Position numbers and translations under genes: made by a program. A DNA stretch of 64,000 nt, taken from Onthophagus taurus. Taxonomy: Eukaryota; Arthropoda; Insecta; Coleoptera; Scarabaeidae. Positions 55,201-64,000 of this stretch are shown one piece after another. The stretch covers positions 23,875,001 to 23,939,000 of the forward strand of contig NC_091972.1 in assembly GCF_036711975.1 (NCBI RefSeq). Reading direction: 5' to 3'. How positions within the stretch are numbered: position 1 is the stretch's first letter; every line of letters begins with the position of its first letter. The notes under the pieces are model-generated. The model searched no databases, was not told the DNA's origin, and saw nothing but the letters and a program-made list of their open reading frames with translations.

Positions 55201-58200
55201 GACGGTTGCTCTTCAAGCCCTACTCGGTCTCACACCACTTCATTTGTATATACAAAAGGTGCGGACGAGCACGACGGATTTGCCCGTATGGACAGGTTCG
55301 TGGACTGATTTGCACGTGTGTAATCACGTGTATCACGCTCGTAGCAAGTTTTAGCACAGAGCGACTCCGAACCTGTCAAGGTTGTAGTAAGGTTGTTAAC
55401 AGTGTGATGACGTAGTGTGAAAATTGTCTAATTAAAACAAATTAAAATAGTTAATATCATTTAATGAACAAAACGAAACTGAAAATCAACAGCTTCTGCG
55501 TTATTGTAATATTATTCTTTAAATAAATCGTGTAACCTCTAGTGGTAGTAAATCTATCAAGTTATCTTCCACGAGAACATCTGAAGGTGTCATCTGATTT
55601 GGCATATAATTTGAACTTCTTTTGCATAAAAAGCATACAATGTCATCTAACGTATTTACATTGGTTTCAATTGTATTTAGCAAAACTCTAAAACGATTAG
55701 ACATAATGCCAAATGCATTCTCAACTACACGATGGGCACGAGAGACTCGATAAGTAAATATTTTTTGCTCATAATCAGGTATATTATGCGGGCTGTAAGG
55801 TTTCATAAAATTTTTTAAAAGTGGAATTACTTCATCACTAATGAATATGTCGTGGTCACATGGCGAAATCCGTCAGTTCCCGAAAATCCTAGGCAGTTCA
55901 TGAAACGTCGGCATTTTGTGTAAATGTTAAGGATTTCGTTTTCTGACGAGGCTGTTTATGAAACGCCCGATCATATTCGGCAAATCGCGTACTCCATTGC
56001 GGTACACAATCTGCCGCAATAAAGTTATCGAAGGTTCACGAAACGACCAGCACTAACTAAATTAGCAAGCATAGAAATTCATTCTGGAAGAAGTGATGAG
56101 GAGCTGTTTAAAGAACACTACAGTCGTTACTACAAAGAAAAACCTAATAAGCGCCCGTACACGGTCGATCAACTAAAAGAAGTAAGTATTGATGTTTTTT
56201 GTTGTTTTGAGGTTATAAAATAGAGAATTAATAGATGGCGCTGGAAATTACTCAAGAAAAAAACAAAAGAATAGCAAGAAAAGCAGAAGAGAGTATTATT
56301 TACTGCAAATGTATGATGTTATGAAAGTAGGCGATCAACAACATGTCATAAAAAAAGTTAAGGAAAAAAACGATCCTTTAATTTATGTCATCCCAGAAGA
56401 AGAACTATTTGAAAGGTTATTAGATATTCAAATTATTTGTGGCCATGGGTCCAGAGATAAAATGATCAATATAGTTCAACAAAAATATTTTGTTCCGAGG
56501 CCTTGCGTAGAAATGTTCTTGAAGGCATGTAAATATTGTCAAACAAAAAAGAATAAAATTGTATCAAAAATTGTTGTAAAACCGATTACTTCTAAAGATT
56601 TTATGACCAGATGTCAAGTAGATTTAATTGATTTTCAATCTATACCCGACGGTGAGTATAAATGGCTATTGAACTATCAAGACCATTCCACCAAGTACGT
56701 ATGTCTGAAGCCTTTACGTTCAAAACACGCTGTAAACGTTGCGGAAGAACTTTTGAAGATTTTTCTCCAATTTGGTGCGCCATCGATTTTGCAAAGCGAC
56801 AATGGGCGTGAATTTGCGATCAAGATAGTAGAAGAGTTGAAAATCTTGTGGCCACAGTTATTAATTGTTCATGGAAGACCATCCTCAAAGCCAGGGCAGC
56901 GTTGAGCGTTCAAATCAAGATGTCGAGAACATCTTACGGTCGTGGATGAGTGATAATAAATCTACCAGGTGGTCAGTTGGGTGTTATTTTAAGCAATGGC
57001 AGAAAAATAATTTGTTGCACAGAGTGATAGGCCGGCCACCTTATAAGGCAGTTTTTGGTCATGACCCCAAATTTGGCCTGAAGTCAACAAATCTTCCGCC
57101 CACCATTCTTTCAAATATAACTACAGAAGAATAGCTAGAAAATCAGGAGAAAAAAATGGGAGTTTTTAGAGAAAAAGAACACGAACAGCGGTATGAAGAA
57201 CCGGTCACAGAAGCAACGAAAGAGCTAGGCATCGAACTAGAGCAGAATGAACTGGATACTAACGAAAAGATCCAAAACGTAGACTCCATGTCAAGTGATA
57301 ATATGGACTGTGGAATTGTTGAGCGAATTGATGGCGACAAAAGACGATGTAGTAATTTGTCCTGTGTGTCAGAGTGCAGTTATTGACCCATGTCAGATAT
57401 GTGAAAAATGTAAAGTTCTCATACATATATCATGTGCTACTGATGACAAATTGTGCAATTTATGTACTACAGAACAACTAATGCAGTTACAACGGAAAAA
57501 ATGTCAACTTGAAAGAAATGGTTACCTGATATAGATGTGGGAGACTGTGTTTTATTCAATATTGATCCCGTAGACCGCAGTCCAGGCGATCAACCTAATC
57601 TTCTTACAGTTGTTACTGACAAACGAAATGGTATTTACCAAGTTGGAACTGTAAATGGGATCATAAAGTCTTGGTTCAATAGGCCAGATCTGAATATTGC
57701 CACCAGCAAATTTATTTTACATACTCAGGTGGTCAAAACTACATTTCTTTCCATCAGAGAAGCTGTTTCCCTAGAGTCCTTATTCCAAGGACAAGGATTT
57801 GTAAAGTGTTCTTGTCAACCAAGCAAAAAACAGTGTAAAACGAACAGGTGCGTTTGTTTTAAAGTAAAAAAACAGTGCAATTCAAGATGTCATTAAAGTG
57901 GATCATGTGCTAACAAATAACTTTGTTGACAAATTTAGAATAAGTTTTATTTTACTATTTTTTAGATTTTTTGATTTATTTAACCACTGTAAAACAATAA
58001 GCAATAAAAACTAGGAATTAACCGGTGCTCTAGTAATCTTGATCCTTACAGAAGAATACGCTAACCGAAAATTCTCGCTTTCTGATTGGGTTAGCGTTTC
58101 GTGAAGTTAATCCTACGTTAATAAATAGACCCGACCCTTAGAATATCACTTCACTAAATGCCCAATAACATTGCTGAAATACAATCTGTCTATTTATTAT

Positions 58201-61200
58201 TCTGTGCTGGTCGTTTCGTGAACCTTCGATGCCTTTATTGCGGCAGTGTGTACCGAGATGGAGTACGCGATTTGCCGAATATGATCGGGCGTTTCATGAA
58301 CAGCCTCGTCAGAGAACGAAATCCTAGAATTTTCGGGAACTGACGGATTTCGCCATGTGACCACGACAAATACATATGGAAGATCGTAATTAATTCCTGC
58401 TAATCTATAGCAGGTTCCTTAAGTTCCGGCAAATTTAATGAATTTTGCATAAACAAATCATAAAAATCCGTGTTCTTTATGACTCCTCTAGCTGGTACTC
58501 GGCCGTTTGTTCCACAATTTACATAAATGAATTCATAATTTGCATTCACTATTGCAAATAAAACCACACTAAAGAAGCCTTTATAGTTGTAAAAATATGA
58601 GCCACTTCCTGGTGGTTGTCTAATGGCTATATGGTAAACATATGTTTACCATCCATTCCTCTGCTTTTGATGGAAACTGCTTAATTATTTAGGAAAAAGA
58701 GGTGGACCCAGTGTAGTTGTCACAGCTTCAAGACCCATTTACCGATAGTTCTCCTTCGGTCCAATGCGGTACACGCAAACGTACACGGCCGTAATTATCA
58801 TGGACGAAGAAGAAACATCAGTTCTTGGATGCTGGTATAAAAGTTCTCTAGGATAATGACAATAATCAAGAATATTTTAAATCCTCAAAAGTGTCTCCAC
58901 ATTCTAGACACTTTTTTTCTCATTGTAGCCAAAAGACGTTCCTGTGCACTAATAGAATCTCTCATTAAAGTATTTTGACGTTTAATGCATGGCTTAACCA
59001 GATTTAACAATTCTTGAAATGTATCATAGTCTTCATGGCATAATTCTCAAGTATTTTAAATAATCCGTTGGCTCACAACTTTGTATGCAGTTTAGTAAAT
59101 TGATAATAATCTTCATTCATATACGTTTTGGCGCCATTATTACGTTTGTTCTGGTATAAAGTTCGGAACGCAATAAAAATCAAATACAGGTAAACGTCGT
59201 TTTGCGCCGGTTCGATTTACGCCGATTCACAATTACGCCGGTTGGCGCCGGCGTGGGATTCCCCAGAAGATTTTTACAGACTGGTATAAAAATTATATTT
59301 GCCCTACTGTGCTTAAATTTTGTGACCGAAATAACCTTCCAATAAAAGCAATCCTCCCATTAGACAATGCCCCAGGACATCAGCAAAATCTTGACACCTT
59401 AGACACGGAATTGGATGTCAAGGCAATTTACATGCCCCCTAGCACAGCCTCCGTTTTATAACACATGGATCAGGGGTAATTTCTACCTTTAAAGCGTATT
59501 ATTTGCACATAACATTAAAAGCAATGATTAAGGCGATAGATACTAATTCCAATGGAACCGTCAAAGATTATTGGCGATCATACAGACATTTTAAAAAGAA
59601 TAAATAATCTAAAGTCTGTTTGGGACGAAGTGACAAACAATTGTTTAAACGGCGTTTGACGTAAACTTTTGCCTGGATTTGTACAAAGTGCAAGTGTAGA
59701 AGTGGTAAATAACATTAACATAGACGAGGACATCAGGCTTACACGCGAATGTGGATTCGAAGACGTAACAACTGAAGATGAGACCGAACTGTTAGACGTG
59801 CATGACCAACCACTCTCAAATCAAGAATTAGAAAAGTTGATCTAGGCATATGATCGCCCTCAATCAGAAAATTCCGAAGAAGAAGAGGAGGATGAGAAAG
59901 AAAATGATAGGAAAATCCTAAAAACTGATGATTTAACTCGTATCCCTTCCTCTATAGAAAGATTAACAGGTGAGCTCTCTGAGATAGATGGGGATTACAA
60001 TCGAAGCGCAAATGTTAAAAGAAGTGTCACAGCTGCCGTTCGACCTTATGCAAATGAAATTGGAATATATATAGAATATGTATTAAATTAATTAAAACAA
60101 ACAACATCTCTCTCTCAAATCATCTCTCTCAAAATTCTAAGAACAATCTAACATTAAAACATGTTAGATTGTTCTTAGAATTTTGACATGGAACCTAACC
60201 TTATATCGTCCATTATATTTGTGTTCATTTTACGCCGATTTTGTTTACGCCGTTGTCTCTCGGAACGGAACCCCGGCGTAAAACGACGTTTACCTGTAAT
60301 GGTCACACCTGAGACCGTTTCCTGTATAGCCAACAACGGATCGGGCGTGCGTTGGGTCGCGGTTACGATTCAAGTCAGAGTACGCGTAATGAGTGGAGGC
60401 CTGAAAACATGCTCTTCATTCAAGCTGATGCAGTTTAACCTCAGAAGACATCTCGAAATCTTCAGGGACCCATGTCTAAACCACTTGATTCAAATTAAAA
60501 CCGATAGTATACCGACAGAATATAATGTCGATCAGCCATATAGGCCATTTAAGGTCATGTTTGAAAGCAGGGGAAGCAAAGGGAAAGGTGCCTTTCCCTG
60601 GTACACCGATGCTTCATGCTTTGTTTAGGAGGACAAAATACAAAAATTGTTTTTTTTTTGCGGTATAATAATGCTGTATCTGCTTACTGCACGACTGGTG
60701 TATAGTACTGTTTCGTAACTTAAGTCAATTTTTAAACAAACTGGTTTGTCATGAGCGTCTATTTCAAAATTTCAATAATACGTTTGGCGTACAAATTGTA
60801 TTAAAAACTTCTCTGTTTTATAACCTTCAAATGAGGTATTAAGCAGAGCTAAATGTCTTTCTAATTAGCTACTAATAAGATAAGGATTTGCGCGTGTACA
60901 GTTTTGACACTAATAGGAATGTTTGATTTTGTTACAACAGCTGTATACGAAATTTCATTGTCGTAGATTGCTGGGATTATGAGGAGTGAATTGTCGTCCT
61001 AAATTCGTTAAATTGACCACTGCGCGCCTTAAAGGCAATTCAGGCCTACACGTGTGAATTCGCACTGGTCTAAGAGTGTACCAACAACTTGAGAAAACTC
61101 GCGGGGGGTAATGATGTTATTCTTTGGTGGATTCCAGGTCACAAAGATATTGAGGGCAATGAAAAGGTGGACAAGTTGGCCAAAGAGGCAGCTAGGATGC

Positions 61201-63205
61201 CCTTTATTGGATACCCAACCCGGAAGTGGACTACAAAAAAGCCACTTAAAACAGGTAATTAGTACATGGGAAGATGTAAAGGTAGCCTTGCACTGGAAAG
61301 AACTTCCAGGACACAGACAGATGAAAACTATGATAACTCCGTCGCAAAAGAAGACCAAAGAGGTTTTATGCCTCATCAAAGGGAATCTTAGCTCGCTCTC
61401 AGGTTTTCTGGCCAACCATACGCCCTAATATGAATTCAACATTGGAAAAGTTGAAGATCAAACTTGTCGACTTTGCATCGACAAGTCAGAGACCGCTGAA
61501 CATATTTTATATGTTCATATTATCTATGGACATAAAGGAACAAGACTCGTCAAGGATCTAGATTTGCTCTAACCGCCCACCGTTTGCTTCGTCGCATTTA
61601 ACCTTCACTGGGCAAGACAAATTTAACAAGATGTAGATCAATAAACTTACCCATAAAATCAATAATTAACGATCCTCTTTGTTTTCGATGTCCGTGATAT
61701 TTTAACTCATCCGGTTTATAAAAGTCTTTAACGCTAATCTTTCCTGATTCAATACTGGAATTGGGGAAATGAACATATTTACCAGACTCTTGTCCTTGAG
61801 CCCAAACAACATGCATGTAATCGTCTTCTATGGAGTGATCTGAAGGTTCTTTTGCTAAAAGTTTTTTTCTAAACATTATGGTGGTAACTCCTTCCGATTC
61901 GAAGCCAAATGCAGCAATTAAATCGTTTTTGCCGCCCCAATAAACATCTTGACGTGGAGTTGAACGATCTCTAGTGTAATAATCGCCGATTCTATTGTAC
62001 ATTCCTCTGGCCATACCGATTACCATATCATTACAATCCATTGGATTAAATTCTGGTGCTAAAAGATTAATATTAATCTTTATTTTTATACGATATTAAT
62101 GATTAATAGAAATAATTTTAAAAACTTGTCATGCATTTTATTAGTTTTCTACTCTACCTTGCTTCTTGGAAGGAACATTATGGTTTTTGCCTTGTTCTGG
62201 ATAATTAGCTGGTTCGGGCTTTGGTTCCGGTTCTGGCTCCGATTTAGGTTCGGGTTCCGGTTCGGAATTCGGTTCTGGTTCAGAGGCGGGTTCTGGAATC
62301 GGTTCAGACTTTGGCTCCGGCTCTGATGTTGGTTCTGGTTCGGAACTGGGTTCTGGTTCAGAAATAGGCTCTGGTTCAGAATTAGGTTCTGGTTCGGAAC
62401 TAGGTTCTGGCTCAGAATTTGGTTCTGGAAATGGAGATGTAATTGTGTTAGGCTCAGCAATCGGTTCTGATTCTGATGTTGGTTCGGGTTCTGATGTAGG
62501 TTCTGGTTCTGAATTAGGTTTAGGTTCTGAATTAGATTCAAGTTCAAAATTTGATTCAGGTTCTGAATTAGGTTCAGGTTCAGGTTTTGAGTTAGGTTCA
62601 GGTTCTGGTGCTATCGTTGGTACGAAGGGCGGTTCTTCTACTGAATCTACAAGAAATTTTAAAATAGTCCAACCACCGCTACTGTGTCAGTATAAAGAAT
62701 GTGTTTTTTAATTTATTATAATTATTAATTTAAAATTTAGTTTATTACGATAAATTAAAAAAATAGTATAGATTTGTTAATGAATTAGAAAGAAAACGTT
62801 ACGGTGTAAGTTATTTTTCACGTCGCTCGTAAATTTACGTTAACAATAAATTTTTAACGCCCAGTATTGAATCTCCAGTAAACTTTCTAATATTTTATGT
62901 TATTTTAACGACATTTTAAAGCTTTCTCGTATGTTTATTGAAGTATAAAACATAAACCGTTAGGTATAAATTGAAGCACCGTAACGAATTTTCACCTTCA
63001 ACTCAATAATATACTACAACTATAAATTTTCTAAATAAACATCTAAAGATCTAAAACAATGTTAATTTATGTTTGAAAATCTCATAAATAATTAATTCAA
63101 TATTTTAAATACATGCATTACGAAATTAAATTAAATACTTGTTGAATGTGCTTTTGTTACAAAGGTTAATTATCTTACCAAGATTTGTTTGACGCCTTTT
63201 CCTTC
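49210..63205 (-). CDS. SEA/DOMON-domain single-pass membrane protein, 5' end outside the window
   Basis: Minus-strand exons: 63205-63179, 62646-62158, 62058-61651, 54472-54273, 54224-53876, 53821-53611, 50746-50559, 50506-50334, 49692-49210. All are GT..AG with continuous phase, about 842 codons. Order: a 9-codon microexon reading RKRRQTNL across the junction; a Ser-Glu-Pro-Glu-Pro repeat linker; a DOMON-like region ([27 protein letters not shown]); a clear DOMON domain ([47 protein letters not shown]). Next come a SEA-like domain ([40 protein letters not shown]), a membrane segment ([20 protein letters not shown]) and a cytoplasmic tail with ten Gln. DOMON folds bind heme or sugars. A 48-bp intron (54225-54272) keeps the frame open. 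It may be the insect gene nahoda or a relative; I am unsure of the name. Confidence 0.85.
49876..50115 (+). other. GC-richer open stretch inside a DOMON-gene intron, unexplained
   Basis: Between exons 50506-50334 and 49692-49210, about 240 bp are much less AT-rich than the flanks. On the plus strand they read [20 protein letters not shown] then [20 protein letters not shown], ending in a stop at 50113. A splice-acceptor-like CACCCCACCAGGCAG precedes it at about 49891. The minus strand is also partly open. It could be an exon of an antisense gene, an alternative exon or a piece of mobile DNA. I cannot assign it. Confidence 0.3.
50830..53600. repeat. 180-bp satellite array, about 15 units, mostly alternating two types
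   Basis: CTCCACAACTAAAAGTTATT recurs at 51091, 51271, 51451 and so on with 180-bp spacing, up to 53600. Type A reads TTTCACAAAATAGGTTTATT, with ACATTTATTT before it and ATTAACACTTTG after. Type B reads TTTTACAAAACGGCTTTATT, with AAATTTATTT before and ATTGACACTTTG after. From 51990 to 53450 the order is A-B-A-B-A-B-A-B-A, a 360-bp higher-order unit; four A units in a row occur at 51470-51990, one shortened. It fills most of the intron between the SEA-coding exons. Confidence 0.93.
54520..54700. repeat. Remnant of the hairpin-unit element leader
   Basis: TTCTCAGAAATACATATCAG and GTGAAATTGTAAATGTTTTG (54628-54670) match 6953-7000, the sequence in front of the hairpin units in the hexosaminidase intron. 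Here only the start of a unit (AATTAAACGAAGG) follows before the LINE begins. Confidence 0.6.
55848..58368 (+). mobile_element. Ginger-type DNA transposon (2521 bp)
   Basis: Ends TGTCGTGGTCACATGGCGAA (55848) and its complement ending in CCACGACA (58368). Inverted similarity extends about 200 bp inward (through GGCGAAATCCGTCAGTTCCC and GCGTTTCATGAACAGCCTCG and its complement). The target duplication is AATA on both sides (55844-55847 and 58369-58372). TGT..ACA ends, a 4-bp duplication and a retroviral-type integrase core are the marks of Ginger elements. It is inserted in the coding sequence of the Harbinger nuclease. Confidence 0.9.
56060..57896 (+). pseudogene. Ginger transposase (integrase-like), frame-broken
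   Basis: A first exon-like segment ([20 protein letters not shown], 56090-56180) ends at a GTAAGT donor. From 56309: an HH-CC type zinc domain ([26 protein letters not shown]), then the rve core with Asp ([18 protein letters not shown]), Asp (LQSDNGREF) and, after a one-base shift near 56890, Glu ([15 protein letters not shown]). Then [14 protein letters not shown], a PHD/RING-like cysteine cluster ([22 protein letters not shown]) and a C-terminal CXC motif ([17 protein letters not shown]). Shifts near 56890 and 57360 and stops at 57132 and 57533 break it. The catalytic triad is still readable. Confidence 0.88.
59187..60296 (+). mobile_element. Tigger-type element, deleted (1110 bp)
   Basis: CAGGTAAACGTCGTTTTGCG at 59187 is matched inverted by CGTAAAACGACGTTTACCTG ending at 60296; both abut TA (59185-59186, 60297-60298). 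ACGCCG-rich subterminal repeats are present on each side. The interior encodes the second half of a Tigger transposase ([46 protein letters not shown]) and an acidic tail ([16 protein letters not shown]), with stops. The first catalytic Asp region is gone. Confidence 0.88.
60129..60186. repeat. Perfect 26-bp inverted repeat
   Basis: TCAAAATTCTAAGAACAATC and the following TAACAT (60129-60154) are exactly inverted at 60161-60186, with a TAAAAC spacer. Located inside the Tigger just after its coding remnant. Perhaps a small foldback; no function known. Confidence 0.85.
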
Positions 63206-63514
63206 CTGAAACAATCATTAAAAACAAATTAAATTTTTTTCATTTATATATAAAAATGCATTTCTCCATAATCATTTAGATTTCAGAATTGAAATTTTCT
63301 TGTGTTATAAAAGAGTGATTCAGGTATCATTATGCCAAATTTTATCTTTTCAAAGTAAACGGTTTCTTAGATAAAAATTATTAAAAATTGCCCATTTATA
63401 TTTGACGTTTTTTAAAAATTAGGTTAAGGAGAAAAATGGATTCCTTCAAAACCATTTAAAAAAAAATAAATCTAAAGAAATCTAAAATCATTTAGATTTC
63501 AGAATTGAAAGGAT

Positions 63515-63675
63515 TATTATCTTGTTGAAACCAGAACACAGTTTTGACATAAATTACGTTTTAAAATATCCAAATAACTAGATTTTGTCATATTTCCCTG
63601 AATAAACTCCATAGTTCCAACGCAGCTGGCTGCCATTGATCCCCACATCATTACTAAACCACCCCCATGTTTAAC
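63515..63675 (-). pseudogene. Tc1-like transposase fragment
   Basis: Minus strand from 63670: VKHGGGLVMMWGSMAASCVG, MEFIQGNMTKSSYLDILKRN, then with a one-base shift VFWFQQDNNP (second catalytic Asp). The order is that of Tc1 transposases between the first and second Asp. Only about 50 codons remain. It lies just upstream of the DOMON-gene microexon. Confidence 0.75.
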
Positions 63676-63702
63676 TGTTCCGTTAAAATAGACTTTGAAA
63701 TA

Positions 63703-63868
63703 TACCGTATTTTCTCGAATATAATCCGCACCCTTTTTACAAATTTTGTATGCTCTAAAATCAAATGCGGATTACAATCGGATGTGGATTACATTGGAAA
63801 ACCAACTTTTTTTACCATCATTGCAGTTTTAAAATCGAGGTGCGGATAAGATTCGAGAAAATACGGTA
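63703..63868. mobile_element. MITE with CCGTATTTTCTCGAAT ends (166 bp)
   Basis: TACCGTATTTTCTCGAATAT at 63703 is inverted as GATTCGAGAAAATACGGTA ending at 63868, followed inward on both sides by AATCCGCACC/GGTGCGGAT. TA borders fit a Tc1/mariner or pogo-related MITE. The interior has GCGGATTACAATCGGATGTG and no protein. Confidence 0.8.
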
Positions 63869-63944
63869 TTTTGACGATTGTGCAGCATATATGAGTCAGT
63901 TTAAAATTATTAATTTTCGTAACTTTGAGAATTATTGCTTAACA

Positions 63945-64000
63945 ATGGCTACATTACGAAGAGAAACAACTTTAGAAATAAGAAAACTAGAGGTGAAGTC
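63945..64000 (+). other. Open frame running off the window edge
   Basis: AACAATGGCT gives a good start context at 63945, and the frame (MATLRRETTLEIRKLEVK) is open to the last base. Too short to identify; it may be a transposase or host exon, or chance. Confidence 0.2.

Larger units (their letters stand above)
55430..59070 (-). pseudogene. Harbinger (PIF) nuclease remnant, interrupted by Ginger
   Basis: Minus strand, N to C. 59070-58890: [36 protein letters not shown]. 58680-58372: [10 protein letters not shown], then [51 protein letters not shown]. The frame then jumps the Ginger element to 55843-55519: [38 protein letters not shown]. These are the DDE_Tnp_4 blocks in correct order, joined exactly across the AATA duplication. 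Multiple stops; the ends of the transposon were not located. Confidence 0.82.
54700..61620 (+). pseudogene. Broken R1/I-type LINE, interrupted by Harbinger and Tigger elements
   Basis: Plus-strand pieces are in LINE order. 54734-55040 is the end of the reverse transcriptase ([38 protein letters not shown]). 55190-55290 is the linker ([20 protein letters not shown]). After the inserts, 60460-60620 gives [11 protein letters not shown] and WYTDASCF (start of RNase H), and 61090-61220 gives [20 protein letters not shown] and [10 protein letters not shown]. The 3' tail (TTTAACCTTCACTGGGCAAG) ends near 61620 and recurs at 15335-15395. Full of stops. It lies in the long DOMON-gene intron, opposite to that gene. 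Confidence 0.8.

Noticed and set aside
62149-62547. Asn/Gln-rich open frame on the minus strand and Gly/Ser frame on the plus strand
   Set aside because: They are other-frame readings of the 12-bp DNA repeat that encodes the Glu-Pro linker of the DOMON gene; only that frame has splice sites and phase continuity.

Overview
The window is a piece of an AT-rich insect nuclear genome, most likely a beetle. That inference rests on intron-split genes with GT..AG junctions, insect-type proteins, and a dense, nested population of Tc1/mariner, Tc5, Tigger, piggyBac, hAT, Harbinger, Ginger, MULE-like, LINE, Penelope and Gypsy sequences. I assembled five host genes from splice junctions and reading phase: a secreted beta-N-acetylhexosaminidase (+, 6128-16767, 541 aa), the complex I subunit NDUFS4 (-, 29213-29978, 193 aa), the deacetylase-complex subunit SAP18 (+, 30181-30714, 160 aa), a STIMATE/TMEM110-like ER membrane protein (+, 31057-43083, 279 aa), and a large SEA/DOMON single-pass membrane protein (-, 49210-63205, 5' end beyond the window). 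One orphan exon of an acyltransferase-like gene lies at 5051-5257 (-).

Layout. 1-5050 is repeats: a Gypsy 3' LTR, a piggyBac remnant, a ~700-bp complex repeat, and a Ulp1-peptidase fragment with 143-bp monomers. 6128-16767 is the hexosaminidase; its 8.8-kb second intron holds an intact-looking Tc5-like transposon inserted in a dead mariner, a Penelope element and a hAT MITE. 16768-29212 separates the convergent hexosaminidase and NDUFS4 genes. Here a ~497-bp block carrying both gene tails has been duplicated, and its second copy is split into four pieces by three transposon insertions. One of these is a LINE with an inverted 5' half, itself hit by a hAT and an apparently intact piggyBac. 29213-43083 carries NDUFS4 and SAP18 head to head, then STIMATE, whose last intron (10.9 kb) is full of dead transposons. 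43084-49209 is intergenic with Tc1, mariner and foldback elements. 49210-63205 is the DOMON gene; its introns contain a 180-bp satellite with an alternating two-type (360-bp) organisation and a nest of Ginger in Harbinger in LINE, plus a Tigger.

The least expected signal is a set of hammerhead-ribozyme cores (CUGANGA, helix II, GAAA, short helix III, cleavage triplet, helix I) in four unrelated-looking repeat families. They lie at 8248-8273 (-), 19685-19735 (+), 45675-45725 (-) and 47645-47700 (+, with a second inverted copy at 47427-47452). At least one family encodes the Penelope GIY-YIG endonuclease. The host genes themselves are ordinary housekeeping or surface-protein genes and show no sign of acting as a pathway together.
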